The position numbers and the translations under genes are program-made. DNA of 43,182 nucleotides from Clostridiales bacterium (GTDB lineage: Bacteria > Bacillota > Clostridia > Christensenellales > CAG-138), in NCBI GenBank assembly GCA_004557245.1, contig SFEL01000015.1:1-43182 (forward strand), written 5' to 3'. Position 1 is the first letter of the stretch; the number at the start of each line of letters is the position of its first letter. The notes under the pieces were generated by a model. That model did not search any database. It had not been told where the DNA came from and saw nothing but the letters and a program-made list of their open reading frames with translations. This document shows positions 32,584 through 40,433 of this stretch, in pieces.

Positions 32584-33372
32584 ATGTATATAAACCCATT
32601 ATTCAGCGGTTCCTCCGGAAACTGCACCCTCATAGGCACTGAAAGGGGCCTTTTCATGGTAGACGCAGGCAAAAGCGCCCGCACCGTATCGGCTGCCCTT
32701 TCCCTTGCCGGAGAGAAACCCGAGGACATAGCCGCCATATTCATCACCCATGAGCATACCGACCACATAGCCGGGGTAGGGGTGCTTTGCAGGCGTTACG
32801 GCATACCGGTATATGCCAACGCCCCAACCTGGCAGGCCATGGGGCCGCTTATAGGGGAGGTACCGCCAAGGTGCGTCCGGGTATTCGAGAGCGGCCGGGA
32901 TTTTTTCGTAGGCGGCATATCCGTGCTGCCCTTTCGCACCCCCCACGATGCGGCGGAATCCGTAGGCTATTCCTTTTTAAGCGGCGACGGGCGCAAGATC
33001 ACCGTCATGACCGACATAGGCCACATGGATAGCCGTCTTTTGTCCTGTGCCGCCGGGTCCGATATACTTATGATAGAATCCAATCACGACGAGGAGCTGG
33101 TCAGCTCCTGCCGTTACCCATACCCCACCAAGCGGCGCATACTTTCCGACCTTGGGCATCTTTCCAATGCCAGCTGCGGCCGCGCGCTGTGCGAGCTGTA
33201 CTCCGCCGGAGTGCGCAGGGCCATTCTGGGTCACCTTAGCCGGGACAACAATTTCGAAAGCCTTGCCCTTGAGACGGTGCGCTCCGAGCTTTTGAATCAG
33301 GACATACCGGAGTCTGAATTCGCCCTTGCCGTGGCCCACAGGGACAGGATGACCGGGAGGTTTGACGTATGA
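32584..33372 (+). CDS. walJ: Metallo-beta-lactamase fold hydrolase, WalJ/YycJ-like
   Basis: The 262-residue enzyme has SGSSGNC (8-14) and the metal motif THEHTDH (55-61, ligands H56, H58, D60, H61), which identify the YycJ group. In Bacillus, YycJ is encoded in the walRK operon next to rlmH and is reported to be a 5'-exonuclease-type enzyme involved in DNA processing; walRK itself is not in this window. It overlaps rlmH by 4 bp. Confidence 0.88.
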   Translation: MYINPLFSGSSGNCTLIGTERGLFMVDAGKSARTVSAALSLAGEKPEDIAAIFITHEHTDHIAGVGVLCRRYGIPVYANAPTWQAMGPLIGEVPPRCVRVFESGRDFFVGGISVLPFRTPHDAAESVGYSFLSGDGRKITVMTDIGHMDSRLLSCAAGSDILMIESNHDEELVSSCRYPYPTKRRILSDLGHLSNASCGRALCELYSAGVRRAILGHLSRDNNFESLALETVRSELLNQDIPESEFALAVAHRDRMTGRFDV

Positions 33373-33848
33373 CGGTAAAGCTTATATGCGTAGGCAGGCT
33401 GAAGGAAAAATTTTATGCCGATGCCTGCGCCGAATTCAAAAAGCGCATATCCCGCTTTGCTGACGTCAATATCATTGAGGTATCCGACGAAAGGGCGCCG
33501 GAGCAGCTGTCAGCAGCTGAGATGGATCAGGTGAAGCGTGCAGAAGGGGAGAGGATACTTGCAAAAGTTGCCCCCGGGGACTATCTCATCGCCATGGACC
33601 TGAAGGGGAAGCAGCTCACATCCCCTGAAATGGCGTCGCGGCTTCAGGGCATAATGAATTCCGGCGGCAGCAGGATCGACTTCGTCATCGGCGGTTCGCT
33701 GGGCCTGTCTTACGAGGTGCTGCAAAGGGCAGACCTCAGGCTCTGCTTCGGCAAGCCCACCTTCTCCCACCAGATATTCCGGATAATGCTCCTGGAGCAG
33801 ATCTACCGCTGCTTTAAGATCATAAACAACGAGCCTTATCATAAGTAA
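33369..33848 (+). CDS. rlmH: 23S rRNA (pseudouridine1915-N3)-methyltransferase
   Basis: RlmH is a SPOUT methyltransferase that modifies pseudouridine 1915 in helix 69. The length of 159 residues is exactly that usual for the family. The knotted SAM site (FVIGGSLGLS) and the C-terminal HQIFRIMLLEQIYR...NEPYHK are diagnostic. The start overlaps walJ (ATGA). Confidence 0.96.
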   Translation: MTVKLICVGRLKEKFYADACAEFKKRISRFADVNIIEVSDERAPEQLSAAEMDQVKRAEGERILAKVAPGDYLIAMDLKGKQLTSPEMASRLQGIMNSGGSRIDFVIGGSLGLSYEVLQRADLRLCFGKPTFSHQIFRIMLLEQIYRCFKIINNEPYHK

Positions 33849-33857
33849 AGTATTTAT

Positions 33858-33926
33858 GCCTTCTTTTCTTTCTCTTTTCAGGAGAAAAGAGAACAGAAAA
33901 GAAGCAAAAGAAAGAGAAAAGCCCAA
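33858..33926 (-). repeat. Hairpin repeat, copy 3 (left flank of GNAT gene)
   Basis: The core TTCTCTTTTC-agga-GAAAAGAGAA differs from the other copies in both arms at matching positions, so pairing is kept. It ends in GAAAAGCCCAAC, the same end as copy 2. It lies 9 bp after rlmH. Confidence 0.82.
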
Positions 33927-33960
33927 CTTTAATTGATATATTTTTGAAAGGACATAATAA

Positions 33961-34449
33961 ATGAAAATCAGAAAAAGCAGAATGGAAGATGTCAATGATA
34001 TAATGAATATCATTGCTGTAGCAAAGCAATACATGGTCAGCCACGGAAACACGACCCAATGGGTAGACGGCTATCCGGGAGAGGAAATAATAATATCCGA
34101 TATTAAAGACAACAACAGCTATGTAATTATCGATAACGATATAATAGCGGGGACCTTTTCATTTATTATAGGTAAGGAGCCCACCTATCAGGTCATTAAA
34201 AACGGGGAATGGCATTATGACAGGCCATACGGTACTATTCACCGCCTGGCTTCAGGGGGGATAATCCGGGGTATCTCAAAGGCGTGCTTTGAATATTGCC
34301 TCCATCAGATGGATTATATCCGCATAGATACCCATAAGGACAATATTTCCATGCAGGCCGCGATTGAAAAATTCGGATTCAAAAGATGTGGAAACATATA
34401 TATATGGGACGGCACTGAGCGTATAGCATATGATTATTTGAGATTATAA
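33961..34449 (+). CDS. GNAT family N-acetyltransferase
   Basis: The 162-residue protein has the GNAT pattern: an N-terminal KIRKSRMEDVNDIMNII helix, a short acetyl-CoA loop region around ASGGIIRGISKA, and the final IRIDTHKDNISMQAAIEKFGFKRCG. GAAAGGA precedes ATG 33961. Codon use is AT-rich compared with neighbours. Inverted copies of a hairpin repeat flank it. The substrate is unknown, and acquisition by transfer is plausible. Confidence 0.85.
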   Translation: MKIRKSRMEDVNDIMNIIAVAKQYMVSHGNTTQWVDGYPGEEIIISDIKDNNSYVIIDNDIIAGTFSFIIGKEPTYQVIKNGEWHYDRPYGTIHRLASGGIIRGISKACFEYCLHQMDYIRIDTHKDNISMQAAIEKFGFKRCGNIYIWDGTERIAYDYLRL

Positions 34450-34523
34450 TATACATTTCTATTCTATTTTTTTGTTTCTCCGGTATTTATCGTTTTCTAT
34501 GTTCTTTTATCTTTTCCTGTTTT

Positions 34524-34593
34524 CGTTGGGCTTTTCTTTTCTCTTTGCTTCTTTCCGCTTTTCTTTTCTCCTGAAAAGAAAAGCAGAAAGAAG
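34524..34593 (+). repeat. Hairpin repeat, copy 4 (right flank of GNAT gene)
   Basis: It begins CGTTGGGC and ends AGCAGAAAGAAGG, with the core CTTTTCTTTTC-tcct-GAAAAGAAAAG. It is in opposite orientation to copy 3, so both GCCCAAC ends face the acetyltransferase gene. Confidence 0.85.
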
Positions 34594-34608
34594 GTGGAAA
34601 GCATTATT

Positions 34609-34640
34609 TCTGATTCTCTGATTCTCCGATTCTCCGATAT
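34609..34640 (+). repeat. Short tandem repeat, four 8-bp units
   Basis: Units are TCTGATTC, TCTGATTC, TCCGATTC and TCCGATAT in tandem, just right of hairpin repeat copy 4. Confidence 0.7.
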
Positions 34641-34735
34641 GCTTATTATTATATAAATATATAGTAGTATCCGTAATAGTCGTGTCAGCAGCGTTGAAAA
34701 TGCCAAAAAATTCAGCTGCCGCCTGAAAAACCGAT

Positions 34736-34945
34736 ATTGACAACCAGTTGGCAACACGTGGAAAAACACCCGCCTTATCAACGCTTTCAACAGCGCCAAT
34801 GTTTCCACATTCCGTCAACAGCATATCAACAGGGTTTATCAACGATTTGCAAATTGTTTTCCGCCTCGGCTGCGCCTGAAACGGCATAAAAAAGCGCGGT
34901 TTGTGCCGGTCAACATTTTGCCAACACAATATCAACTGAGGTTGT
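34736..34945. other. Non-coding region rich in TATCAAC-type motifs
   Basis: TTATCAACG occurs twice (34775 and 34836). ATATCAAC also occurs twice (near 34823 and 34929). GTCAACA, GTTTCCACA (34801) and GTGGAAAA (34759) lie among them. The 34450-35125 spacer has no recognisable gene. The clustered motifs loosely recall DnaA boxes but do not match TTATCCACA exactly. Confidence 0.4.
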
Positions 34946-35017
34946 CAATGTTTTGGTAGTTTAATGCTGCACCAAATTTATCCGCTTTGTCATAAAGTCG
35001 CTTGAATTTGCCTTAAA

Positions 35018-35078
35018 GTCAAGTATTTAGATTATTTTGTAAAATATACTTGACATAAAGGCGGCTAAGTGATAACAT
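35018..35078 (+). promoter_or_regulatory. Promoter with inverted-repeat operator before the membrane protein/XRE pair
   Basis: GTCAAGTAT (35018-35026) and ATACTTGAC (35046-35054) are perfect 9-bp inverted repeats. The second overlaps the -35 box TTGACA (35050-35055). TAACAT (35073-35078) is the -10 after a 17-base spacer. The downstream XRE protein is a likely autoregulator. Confidence 0.6.
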
Positions 35079-35125
35079 GTCCCCATAAGAGAGAGATCAG
35101 AGATAAGTCAGGAGGGAATCATAAT

Positions 35126-35665
35126 ATGTCTAATAGCTATGTGCTTGGAATCGCCGTAGGGATAGCCTTCGGAATAATGTTTGTAGCCTTTATATTTTCT
35201 TATTTAAAAAAGAAGGGAAAGGATATATGCGAATACGACGAGAGGCAGAAGCTGGCCCAGCTCAAGGGCTGGAAGGCGGCTTTTATCGCTGCCGTATGCT
35301 TCGATATAATAAACGCCGTGGCGGTAGATATATTTGGCCCCTGGGCCGGTATGATCACCATGTCCTGCTGCTCGCTTTTTATAGGGGTAGGCGCATACGG
35401 CATAGTTTGCATTATAAAGGATGCCTACACCCCGCTGCATAAAAGGGCAGGCAGATACATGCTGCTGTTTCTTGCTATAGCTGCGCTCAATGCCGTAACA
35501 GGGATGATGAACTGCAAAAATATTGGCTTCTTTGATGAGGGAAGGCTTACCGTAGGCTGGATCAACTTCTTTGCCGCTGCCCTTTTGATAATTATCGACA
35601 TAGTATACGCCATAGATGTTATCATAAAAAGGAGCAGGGCAGGGGAGCCGGACGAGGAAGATTAA
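35126..35665 (+). CDS. Membrane protein of unknown function, partner of XRE regulator
   Basis: The 179-residue protein has about five membrane helices and charged short loops (KGKDICEYDERQKLAQ after helix 1). ATG 35126 was chosen because AGGAGGG precedes it; the frame is open 57 bp further upstream without conserved content. It is followed after 15 bp by a small XRE regulator. Such pairs are common in Bacillota but their role is unknown. Confidence 0.8.
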   Translation: MSNSYVLGIAVGIAFGIMFVAFIFSYLKKKGKDICEYDERQKLAQLKGWKAAFIAAVCFDIINAVAVDIFGPWAGMITMSCCSLFIGVGAYGIVCIIKDAYTPLHKRAGRYMLLFLAIAALNAVTGMMNCKNIGFFDEGRLTVGWINFFAAALLIIIDIVYAIDVIIKRSRAGEPDEED

Positions 35666-35680
35666 CGGAGGAATAAAATA

Positions 35681-35878
35681 ATGAAGAATCTCCGCATGAA
35701 GGCAGCCCGGGCGGCAATGGATATGTCCCAGCAGCAGCTGGCCGACGCCGTAGGCGTTTCCCGCCAGACCGTCAACGCCATAGAGAAGGGTGATTACAAC
35801 CCTACTATCAACCTCTGCATCGCCATCTGCCGCGCCCTCGGCCGTACACTGGACGAACTGTTCTGGGAAGAAGGGTAG
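35681..35878 (+). CDS. Small XRE-family transcriptional regulator
   Basis: The 65-residue single-domain HTH has the classic signature MSQQQLADAVGVSRQTVNAI-EKGDYNPT. It resembles YozG/YvaO-type short regulators. The likely target is the inverted repeat over its own operon promoter at 35018-35054. A terminator follows. Confidence 0.9.
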   Translation: MKNLRMKAARAAMDMSQQQLADAVGVSRQTVNAIEKGDYNPTINLCIAICRALGRTLDELFWEEG

Positions 35879-35919
35879 AGAAACTAATAAGTAATGAATA
35901 CAGTGAACAGGTAACGTGA

Positions 35920-35947
35920 AGAGCGGCTTATGTCCGCTCTTATTTAT
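35920..35947 (+). terminator. Intrinsic terminator after the XRE gene
   Basis: AGAGCGG (35920-35926), loop CTTATGT and CCGCTCT (35934-35940) form a 7-bp stem followed by TATTTAT. The rest of 35948-36124 is AT-rich with nothing recognisable. Confidence 0.75.
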
Positions 35948-36124
35948 ATTTCGTTAAAAATGAATCAACAAAAATATAATCCGTCAATATTTGACAATAA
36001 CTAAATATAGTCGTTAAGTATTTTATGAACCTTAATATATTGTGGAAAACGGTAATTTTGATAAAAAACCAACAAAATAAGGATTTTTTCGCAATAATAT
36101 ATGTACTGAATGTGAAGAAATATA

Positions 36125-36153
36125 TTGACTATTTTTATATGCCATGCTAAAAT
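36125..36153 (+). promoter_or_regulatory. Probable agcS promoter
   Basis: TTGACT (36125-36130), a 17-base spacer and TAAAAT (36148-36153) with an upstream TGC (extended -10). It would give a leader of about 120 nt before the ATG at 36283. Confidence 0.65.
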
Positions 36154-36282
36154 CTTAGCGTGAATAGAAGCTTTATTTATATGTTTTTAAGGTTTTTGAA
36201 TTTAAAAGCCTTTTATCTTGCAGGAAAAGCGAATCAATAAACAATAAAATGTTTTCAATAAAATAAGAAAGGACTAATTTTG

Positions 36283-37686
36283 ATGGAACTTATCGTAAAA
36301 GTAAACTCCTTCCTTAACGGCATCGTAATGGGCTGGCCGGGCATGATCCTTCTGGTAGGCACCGGCGTGTATTACACCTTCCGCTGCGGCGGGATACAGT
36401 TCAAGTGGTTCGGCTACATAATGAAGAACACCATCGGCAAGATCTTCGAAAAGAAGGAAGCCGGTGAAGGCGCAGTAACTCCCTTCCAGGCCGTTTGCAC
36501 CGCTCTGGCGGCTACCGTCGGTACCGGCAATATCGCCGGCGTAACCGGCGCCATCGCCCTCGGCGGCCCCGGCGCTGTATTCTGGATGTGGATTTCCGCA
36601 CTGTTCGGAATGTGCACCAAGTTTGCTGAAGTTACTCTGGCTATCCATTTCCGCGAGCGCAACGATAAGGGCGACTGGGTAGGCGGTCCTATGTACTACA
36701 TCAGCAAGGGCCTTGGCAAAAACTGGAAATGGCTCGGCAGCCTGTTTGCACTCTTCGGAATGCTGGCAGCCTTCGGTATTGGTAACATGACCCAGATCAA
36801 CTCCATCGTTACCTCTATCTCCGGCACCATCAACAGCTTTACTCCCATCAACGTAAACACCGCTAACCTGATTATCGGCATCATCGTCGCTATCTTCTGC
36901 GGCATCGTCCTCATAGGCGGCCTCAAGCGCATAGGTCAGGTAACTGAAAAGCTGGTGCCCTTCATGGCGGTCATCTACATCCTTTCCGCTCTGATAATCT
37001 TCTTTGCCCATATCGGCAACATCGGCAACGTTCTCCGCAGCATATTCGTAGGCGCCTTTACTCCCTCCGCCGTAGTGGGCGGCGCTGCCGGCGTCACCAT
37101 CTCCGCTGCTGTAAAGCGTGGCGTAGGCCGCGGCGTATTCTCCAACGAAGCCGGTCTTGGTTCTGCTCCTATAGCCCATGCCGCTGCTGATACCGATTCC
37201 GCCGTACGTCAGGGCTGCTTCGGCGTGTTCGAGGTATTTGCGGATACCATCGTTATCTGCACCCTTACCGCCTTCGCCGTACTCATGTCCGGCACTCCCA
37301 TCAACTTCGGCCAGGCTGCAGGCGCCGATCTTACCATAGCTGCCTTCGGCACTACTTTCGGAAGGGTAGGCGGCATCATAATCTCCGTTGGCCTTACCCT
37401 GTTTGCAACCTCCACCATACTGAGCTGGTGCCTGTACGGAACCCGCTGCGCCGAGTTCCTGTTCAAGACCACCAAGATCATAAAGCCCTATCAGGTCATC
37501 TTCTGCCTGATCATAGTTCTGGGCGCAGTAACCGAGCTGTCCCTGGTATGGGATATAGCGGATACGCTCAATGGTCTCATGGCTCTGCCCAACCTTGTAG
37601 GTCTGCTGGCTCTGTCTCCCATTGTAATTAAGCTTACCCGCGAATACTTCAACGGAGTACGCCTGGGCGAGAGCAACAGGAAGTAA
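36283..37686 (+). CDS. AgcS-family sodium:alanine (amino acid) symporter
   Basis: The 467-residue carrier of the alanine or glycine:cation symporter family takes up Ala or Gly with Na+. The signature GGPGAVFWMWISALFGM and the earlier ATVGTGNIAGV are present, with about ten or more membrane helices. ATG 36283 follows AAAGGA at a good distance; a TTG one codon upstream is less likely. It is monocistronic, with its own promoter and a strong terminator. Together with the Na+-type V-ATPase it suggests Na+ cycling. Confidence 0.93.
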   Translation: MELIVKVNSFLNGIVMGWPGMILLVGTGVYYTFRCGGIQFKWFGYIMKNTIGKIFEKKEAGEGAVTPFQAVCTALAATVGTGNIAGVTGAIALGGPGAVFWMWISALFGMCTKFAEVTLAIHFRERNDKGDWVGGPMYYISKGLGKNWKWLGSLFALFGMLAAFGIGNMTQINSIVTSISGTINSFTPINVNTANLIIGIIVAIFCGIVLIGGLKRIGQVTEKLVPFMAVIYILSALIIFFAHIGNIGNVLRSIFVGAFTPSAVVGGAAGVTISAAVKRGVGRGVFSNEAGLGSAPIAHAAADTDSAVRQGCFGVFEVFADTIVICTLTAFAVLMSGTPINFGQAAGADLTIAAFGTTFGRVGGIIISVGLTLFATSTILSWCLYGTRCAEFLFKTTKIIKPYQVIFCLIIVLGAVTELSLVWDIADTLNGLMALPNLVGLLALSPIVIKLTREYFNGVRLGESNRK

Positions 37687-37718
37687 TAATAATCGCAAAC
37701 CCACCACATCTCCATCAA

Positions 37719-37751
37719 AGAAGCGGCCTTACCTTAAGGGGGGCCGCTTCT
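37719..37751 (+). terminator. Intrinsic terminator after agcS
   Basis: AGAAGCGGCC (37719-37728) and GGCCGCTTCT (37742-37751) form a perfect 10-bp stem around a 13-base loop. CAATTTAT follows. Confidence 0.8.
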
Positions 37752-37815
37752 CAATTTATATATCTACCGCTCAAAAAATCTTTTACAGAATAATATTATT
37801 AAAAAAATTTTGGTT

Positions 37816-38038
37816 GTCCGTTTCTGACGGACTTAAAAAGAAAGGTTGAACTTAATATATTTGGTAAGGGTATTGCAAAAGCATAATTTATATAGTAATA
37901 TAAAGGCGTTGAAAAAACTTATAAGCCATAGGTCGGGTAAAAACAAATGTCCGTATTTTAAGGACATATAAAAAGCGAAAAATTTTATTTTCTGTAAAAA
38001 AGCCAATATAAAATGCTGCTGTCCGCGAAGCGCGGACA
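37816..38038 (+). other. Spacer with three GTCC/GGAC hairpins
   Basis: The AT-rich region between agcS and livJ has no gene. It holds GTCCGT-ttctg-ACGGAC (37816-37832), ATGTCC-N9-GGACAT (37947-37967) and TGTCCGCG-aag-CGCGGACA (38020-38038). All share a GTCC...GGAC core. They could be operators or RNA structures. Confidence 0.45.
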
Positions 38039-38066
38039 TTCGTTTCCGATTAACAAACTTTTTATC

Positions 38067-38095
38067 TTGCAAAAGACCGGGTCTTATTTTATAAT
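38067..38095 (+). promoter_or_regulatory. liv operon promoter with palindrome in the spacer
   Basis: TTGCAA (38067-38072), a 17-base spacer and TATAAT (38090-38095). The spacer contains AAGACC-G-GGTCTT (38073-38085), a perfect palindrome starting directly after the -35 box. A repressor binding there would block RNA polymerase. Confidence 0.65.
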
Positions 38096-38188
38096 CGTTT
38101 AGTACCACCGGTCAAAAGCCGATGGTTCAGGCATATATTTCATATATGTGCCATAAACAAAAAAGAAATATAAATGGAGGAAAAAATC

Positions 38189-39415
38189 ATGAAGAAGTTC
38201 ATAGCTCTGCTTCTTATCGCAGTGCTGGCACTTTCCGCAGCAGCCTGTTCTTCCCAGCCCGCGGGCACCGAAGCCCCCGCTGAGGGTACCGAGGCAGCCG
38301 CTCCCGCAGACGGCGCAAAGGTCGTAAAGATCGGTGTATTTGAGCCCGCTTCCGGAGACAACGGCGCAGGCGGCAAGCAGGAGACCCTTGGCGTTCAGTA
38401 CGCCAATAAGGTACAGCCCACCGTCGAGATAGGCGGCGAGACCTACAACGTAGAACTGGTTATAGTTGATAACGAGAGCTCCAACGACAAGGCTCCCACC
38501 GCGGCAGCTAACCTGGTAAGCCAGAACGTATCCATAGTTCTCGGCTCCTACGGCTCCGGCGTATCCATCGCCGCAGGCGACGTATTCAACAAGGCCGGCA
38601 TTCCCGCAATGGGCATCACCTGCACCAACCCCCAGGTAACCAACGGCGTAGACTGCTACTTCCGCATCTGCTTCCTGGATCCCTTCCAGGGCACCGTTCT
38701 TGCCAACTTTGCAAGCAAGGAATTCGGCGCCAAGAAGGCATACTGCCTCTCCAAGCTGGGTGACGACTATTCCGGCGGCCTGTGCCATTACTTCGTAGAG
38801 GCCTTCAAGGCTCTCGGCGGAGAAGTTGTTGAGGAGACCTTCCCCGAGGGCAACTCCGACTTCACCTCCTACATCACCACCGCCCAGAACAGCGGCGCTG
38901 AAGTATTCTTCGCCCCCGTATCCACCGAGGCTGCCGCTCTGATCATCGACCAGGCTGCGGGCAACGGCATGACCATGCCTATCCTCGCCGGCGATACCTG
39001 GGATTCCAACGTCATAACCGGCGCTGCCAAGGGCAAGAACGTAAAGATCTGCGTTACCACCTTCTTCGATGAGGGCGCAGAGAGCGAAGCCGCAAAGGCC
39101 TTCGTATCCGGCATCAAGGAGTGGATCAACAGCGACGCTACCGCTAAGGCCAACAACGGCGGCAACGACATGATCTCCGCCGTGACCGCCATGGGCTACG
39201 ACGCATACTTCACCGCCCTCGAGGCGCTGAAGAACGCAGGCTCCATCAACGCTGCCGATGTGCTGAAGGCTCTGCCCACCACCACCTACGAGGGTGTTAC
39301 CGGCGCAATCGCCTTTGACGATACCGGCGACGCTATCCGCGACGCGGCCTTCGTAAAGGAAGTTGACACCGCCACCGGCGGATGGAAGTTCGTGGCTATC
39401 CAGGGCATAAACTAA
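38189..39415 (+). CDS. livJ: Branched-chain amino acid ABC transporter, substrate-binding lipoprotein
   Basis: The 408-residue periplasmic-binding-type lipoprotein has a signal peptide with lipidated C20 (LSAAAC) and an acidic linker. A type I LivJ/LivK binding domain follows from about 48, starting VVKIGVFEPASGDNG. It captures Leu/Ile/Val (or related ligands) for the permease. ATG 38189 has GGAGG upstream; an earlier in-frame start is unlikely. A GC-rich hairpin separates it from livH. Confidence 0.93.
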   Translation: MKKFIALLLIAVLALSAAACSSQPAGTEAPAEGTEAAAPADGAKVVKIGVFEPASGDNGAGGKQETLGVQYANKVQPTVEIGGETYNVELVIVDNESSNDKAPTAAANLVSQNVSIVLGSYGSGVSIAAGDVFNKAGIPAMGITCTNPQVTNGVDCYFRICFLDPFQGTVLANFASKEFGAKKAYCLSKLGDDYSGGLCHYFVEAFKALGGEVVEETFPEGNSDFTSYITTAQNSGAEVFFAPVSTEAAALIIDQAAGNGMTMPILAGDTWDSNVITGAAKGKNVKICVTTFFDEGAESEAAKAFVSGIKEWINSDATAKANNGGNDMISAVTAMGYDAYFTALEALKNAGSINAADVLKALPTTTYEGVTGAIAFDDTGDAIRDAAFVKEVDTATGGWKFVAIQGIN

Positions 39416-39443
39416 ATTAAAGGACTAAACTCAAGCGTAAGCA

Positions 39444-39469
39444 CCGGGCGGCGGGCAACCGCCGCCCGG
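39444..39469 (+). terminator. GCAA-tetraloop hairpin between livJ and livH
   Basis: CCGGGCGGCGG (39444-39454), GCAA and CCGCCGCCCGG (39459-39469) form a perfect 11-bp stem without a T-run. It is likely an mRNA-stabilising or partial termination structure that raises livJ over the permease genes. Confidence 0.65.
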
Positions 39470-39531
39470 ATAGTATAAAAACATTTCTCTTTTCCTTCCG
39501 CAAAACTCCACCACCCCCGGAGGTATCTTAA

Positions 39532-40416
39532 ATGGATTTTATCAATACTAACCTGCCGTACCTGCTGGCAGGCATATCCGTAGGCGGACAGTACGCCCTT
39601 ATAGCTATAGGCTATACCATGGTTTACGGCATACTGCGCCTGATCAACTTTGCACACGGCGACGTTTTCATGTGCGCCGGCCTCATAATGATATACGCGG
39701 TAACGTGGATGCCGCTGTATATTGCCATCCCCTTCACGCTGCTTGTGACGGTGCTCATAGGCTTCCTCATAGAGCGGGTAGCGTATAAGCCCCTGCGCAC
39801 CGCTCCCAGAATGTCCGTCATGATAAGCGCCATAGGCGTGAGCTACCTTCTCCAGAACGTGGCGCTGTACGTTACCGGCGGCCTGGCCAAGATGTACCCC
39901 ACAATACCCTGGATAAGCAATACGGTGACCATAGGCACCGCTACCACCAAGGTAGTTACCCTAATCACTCCTATACTTACCCTTGTGCTCGTAATAGCTC
40001 TGGTAACCTTCATTCAGAAGACAAAGATCGGCATGGCCATGCGCGCCGTGTCCAAGGACTTTGAGACCAGCCAGCTTATGGGCATAAAGATAAACAACGT
40101 AATCAGCGCTACCTTTATAATCGGCTCCTTCCTGGCTGCCGTAGGCTCGCTGCTGTATTTTACAAACTACGCGGCGGTAATACCCACCTCCGGCGCCATG
40201 CCCGGCCTTAAGGCCTTCGTGGCGGCGGTGTTCGGCGGCATAGGCAGCATACCCGGCGCGGTAATAGGCGCGTTTATAATAGGTATTTGCGAAAACATAA
40301 TAAAGGGCCTGGGCTGGACCACCTTCTCAGACGCCTTTACCTTCGCCCTGCTCATAATAATACTCATCGTCAAGCCTACCGGCCTCTTCGGTGAGAAGGC
40401 CAACGAAAAGGTATAA
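39532..40416 (+). CDS. livH: Branched-chain amino acid ABC transporter, permease LivH
   Basis: The 294-residue integral membrane protein has about eight helices and the LivH pattern YALIAIGYTMVYGILRLINFAHGDVFM at about 23-49. The EAA-like loop falls near MRAVSKDFETSQLMGI. GGAGG precedes ATG 39532. It pairs with LivM. Confidence 0.95.
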   Translation: MDFINTNLPYLLAGISVGGQYALIAIGYTMVYGILRLINFAHGDVFMCAGLIMIYAVTWMPLYIAIPFTLLVTVLIGFLIERVAYKPLRTAPRMSVMISAIGVSYLLQNVALYVTGGLAKMYPTIPWISNTVTIGTATTKVVTLITPILTLVLVIALVTFIQKTKIGMAMRAVSKDFETSQLMGIKINNVISATFIIGSFLAAVGSLLYFTNYAAVIPTSGAMPGLKAFVAAVFGGIGSIPGAVIGAFIIGICENIIKGLGWTTFSDAFTFALLIIILIVKPTGLFGEKANEKV

Positions 40417-40433
40417 GGGAGGGGGAGAGTATA

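Noticed and set aside
34507..34935. Open minus-strand frame of 142 codons
   Set aside because: It runs through the hairpin repeat, tandem repeat and motif cluster, has no ribosome binding site and no recognisable protein.
34736..34945. Canonical oriC
   Set aside because: No exact TTATCCACA box, no dnaA, dnaN or rpmH nearby; kept only as a candidate motif cluster.
36274..37707. Open minus-strand frame of 477 codons opposite agcS
   Set aside because: It mirrors the agcS reading frame, and agcS has a promoter, ribosome binding site and family signatures.
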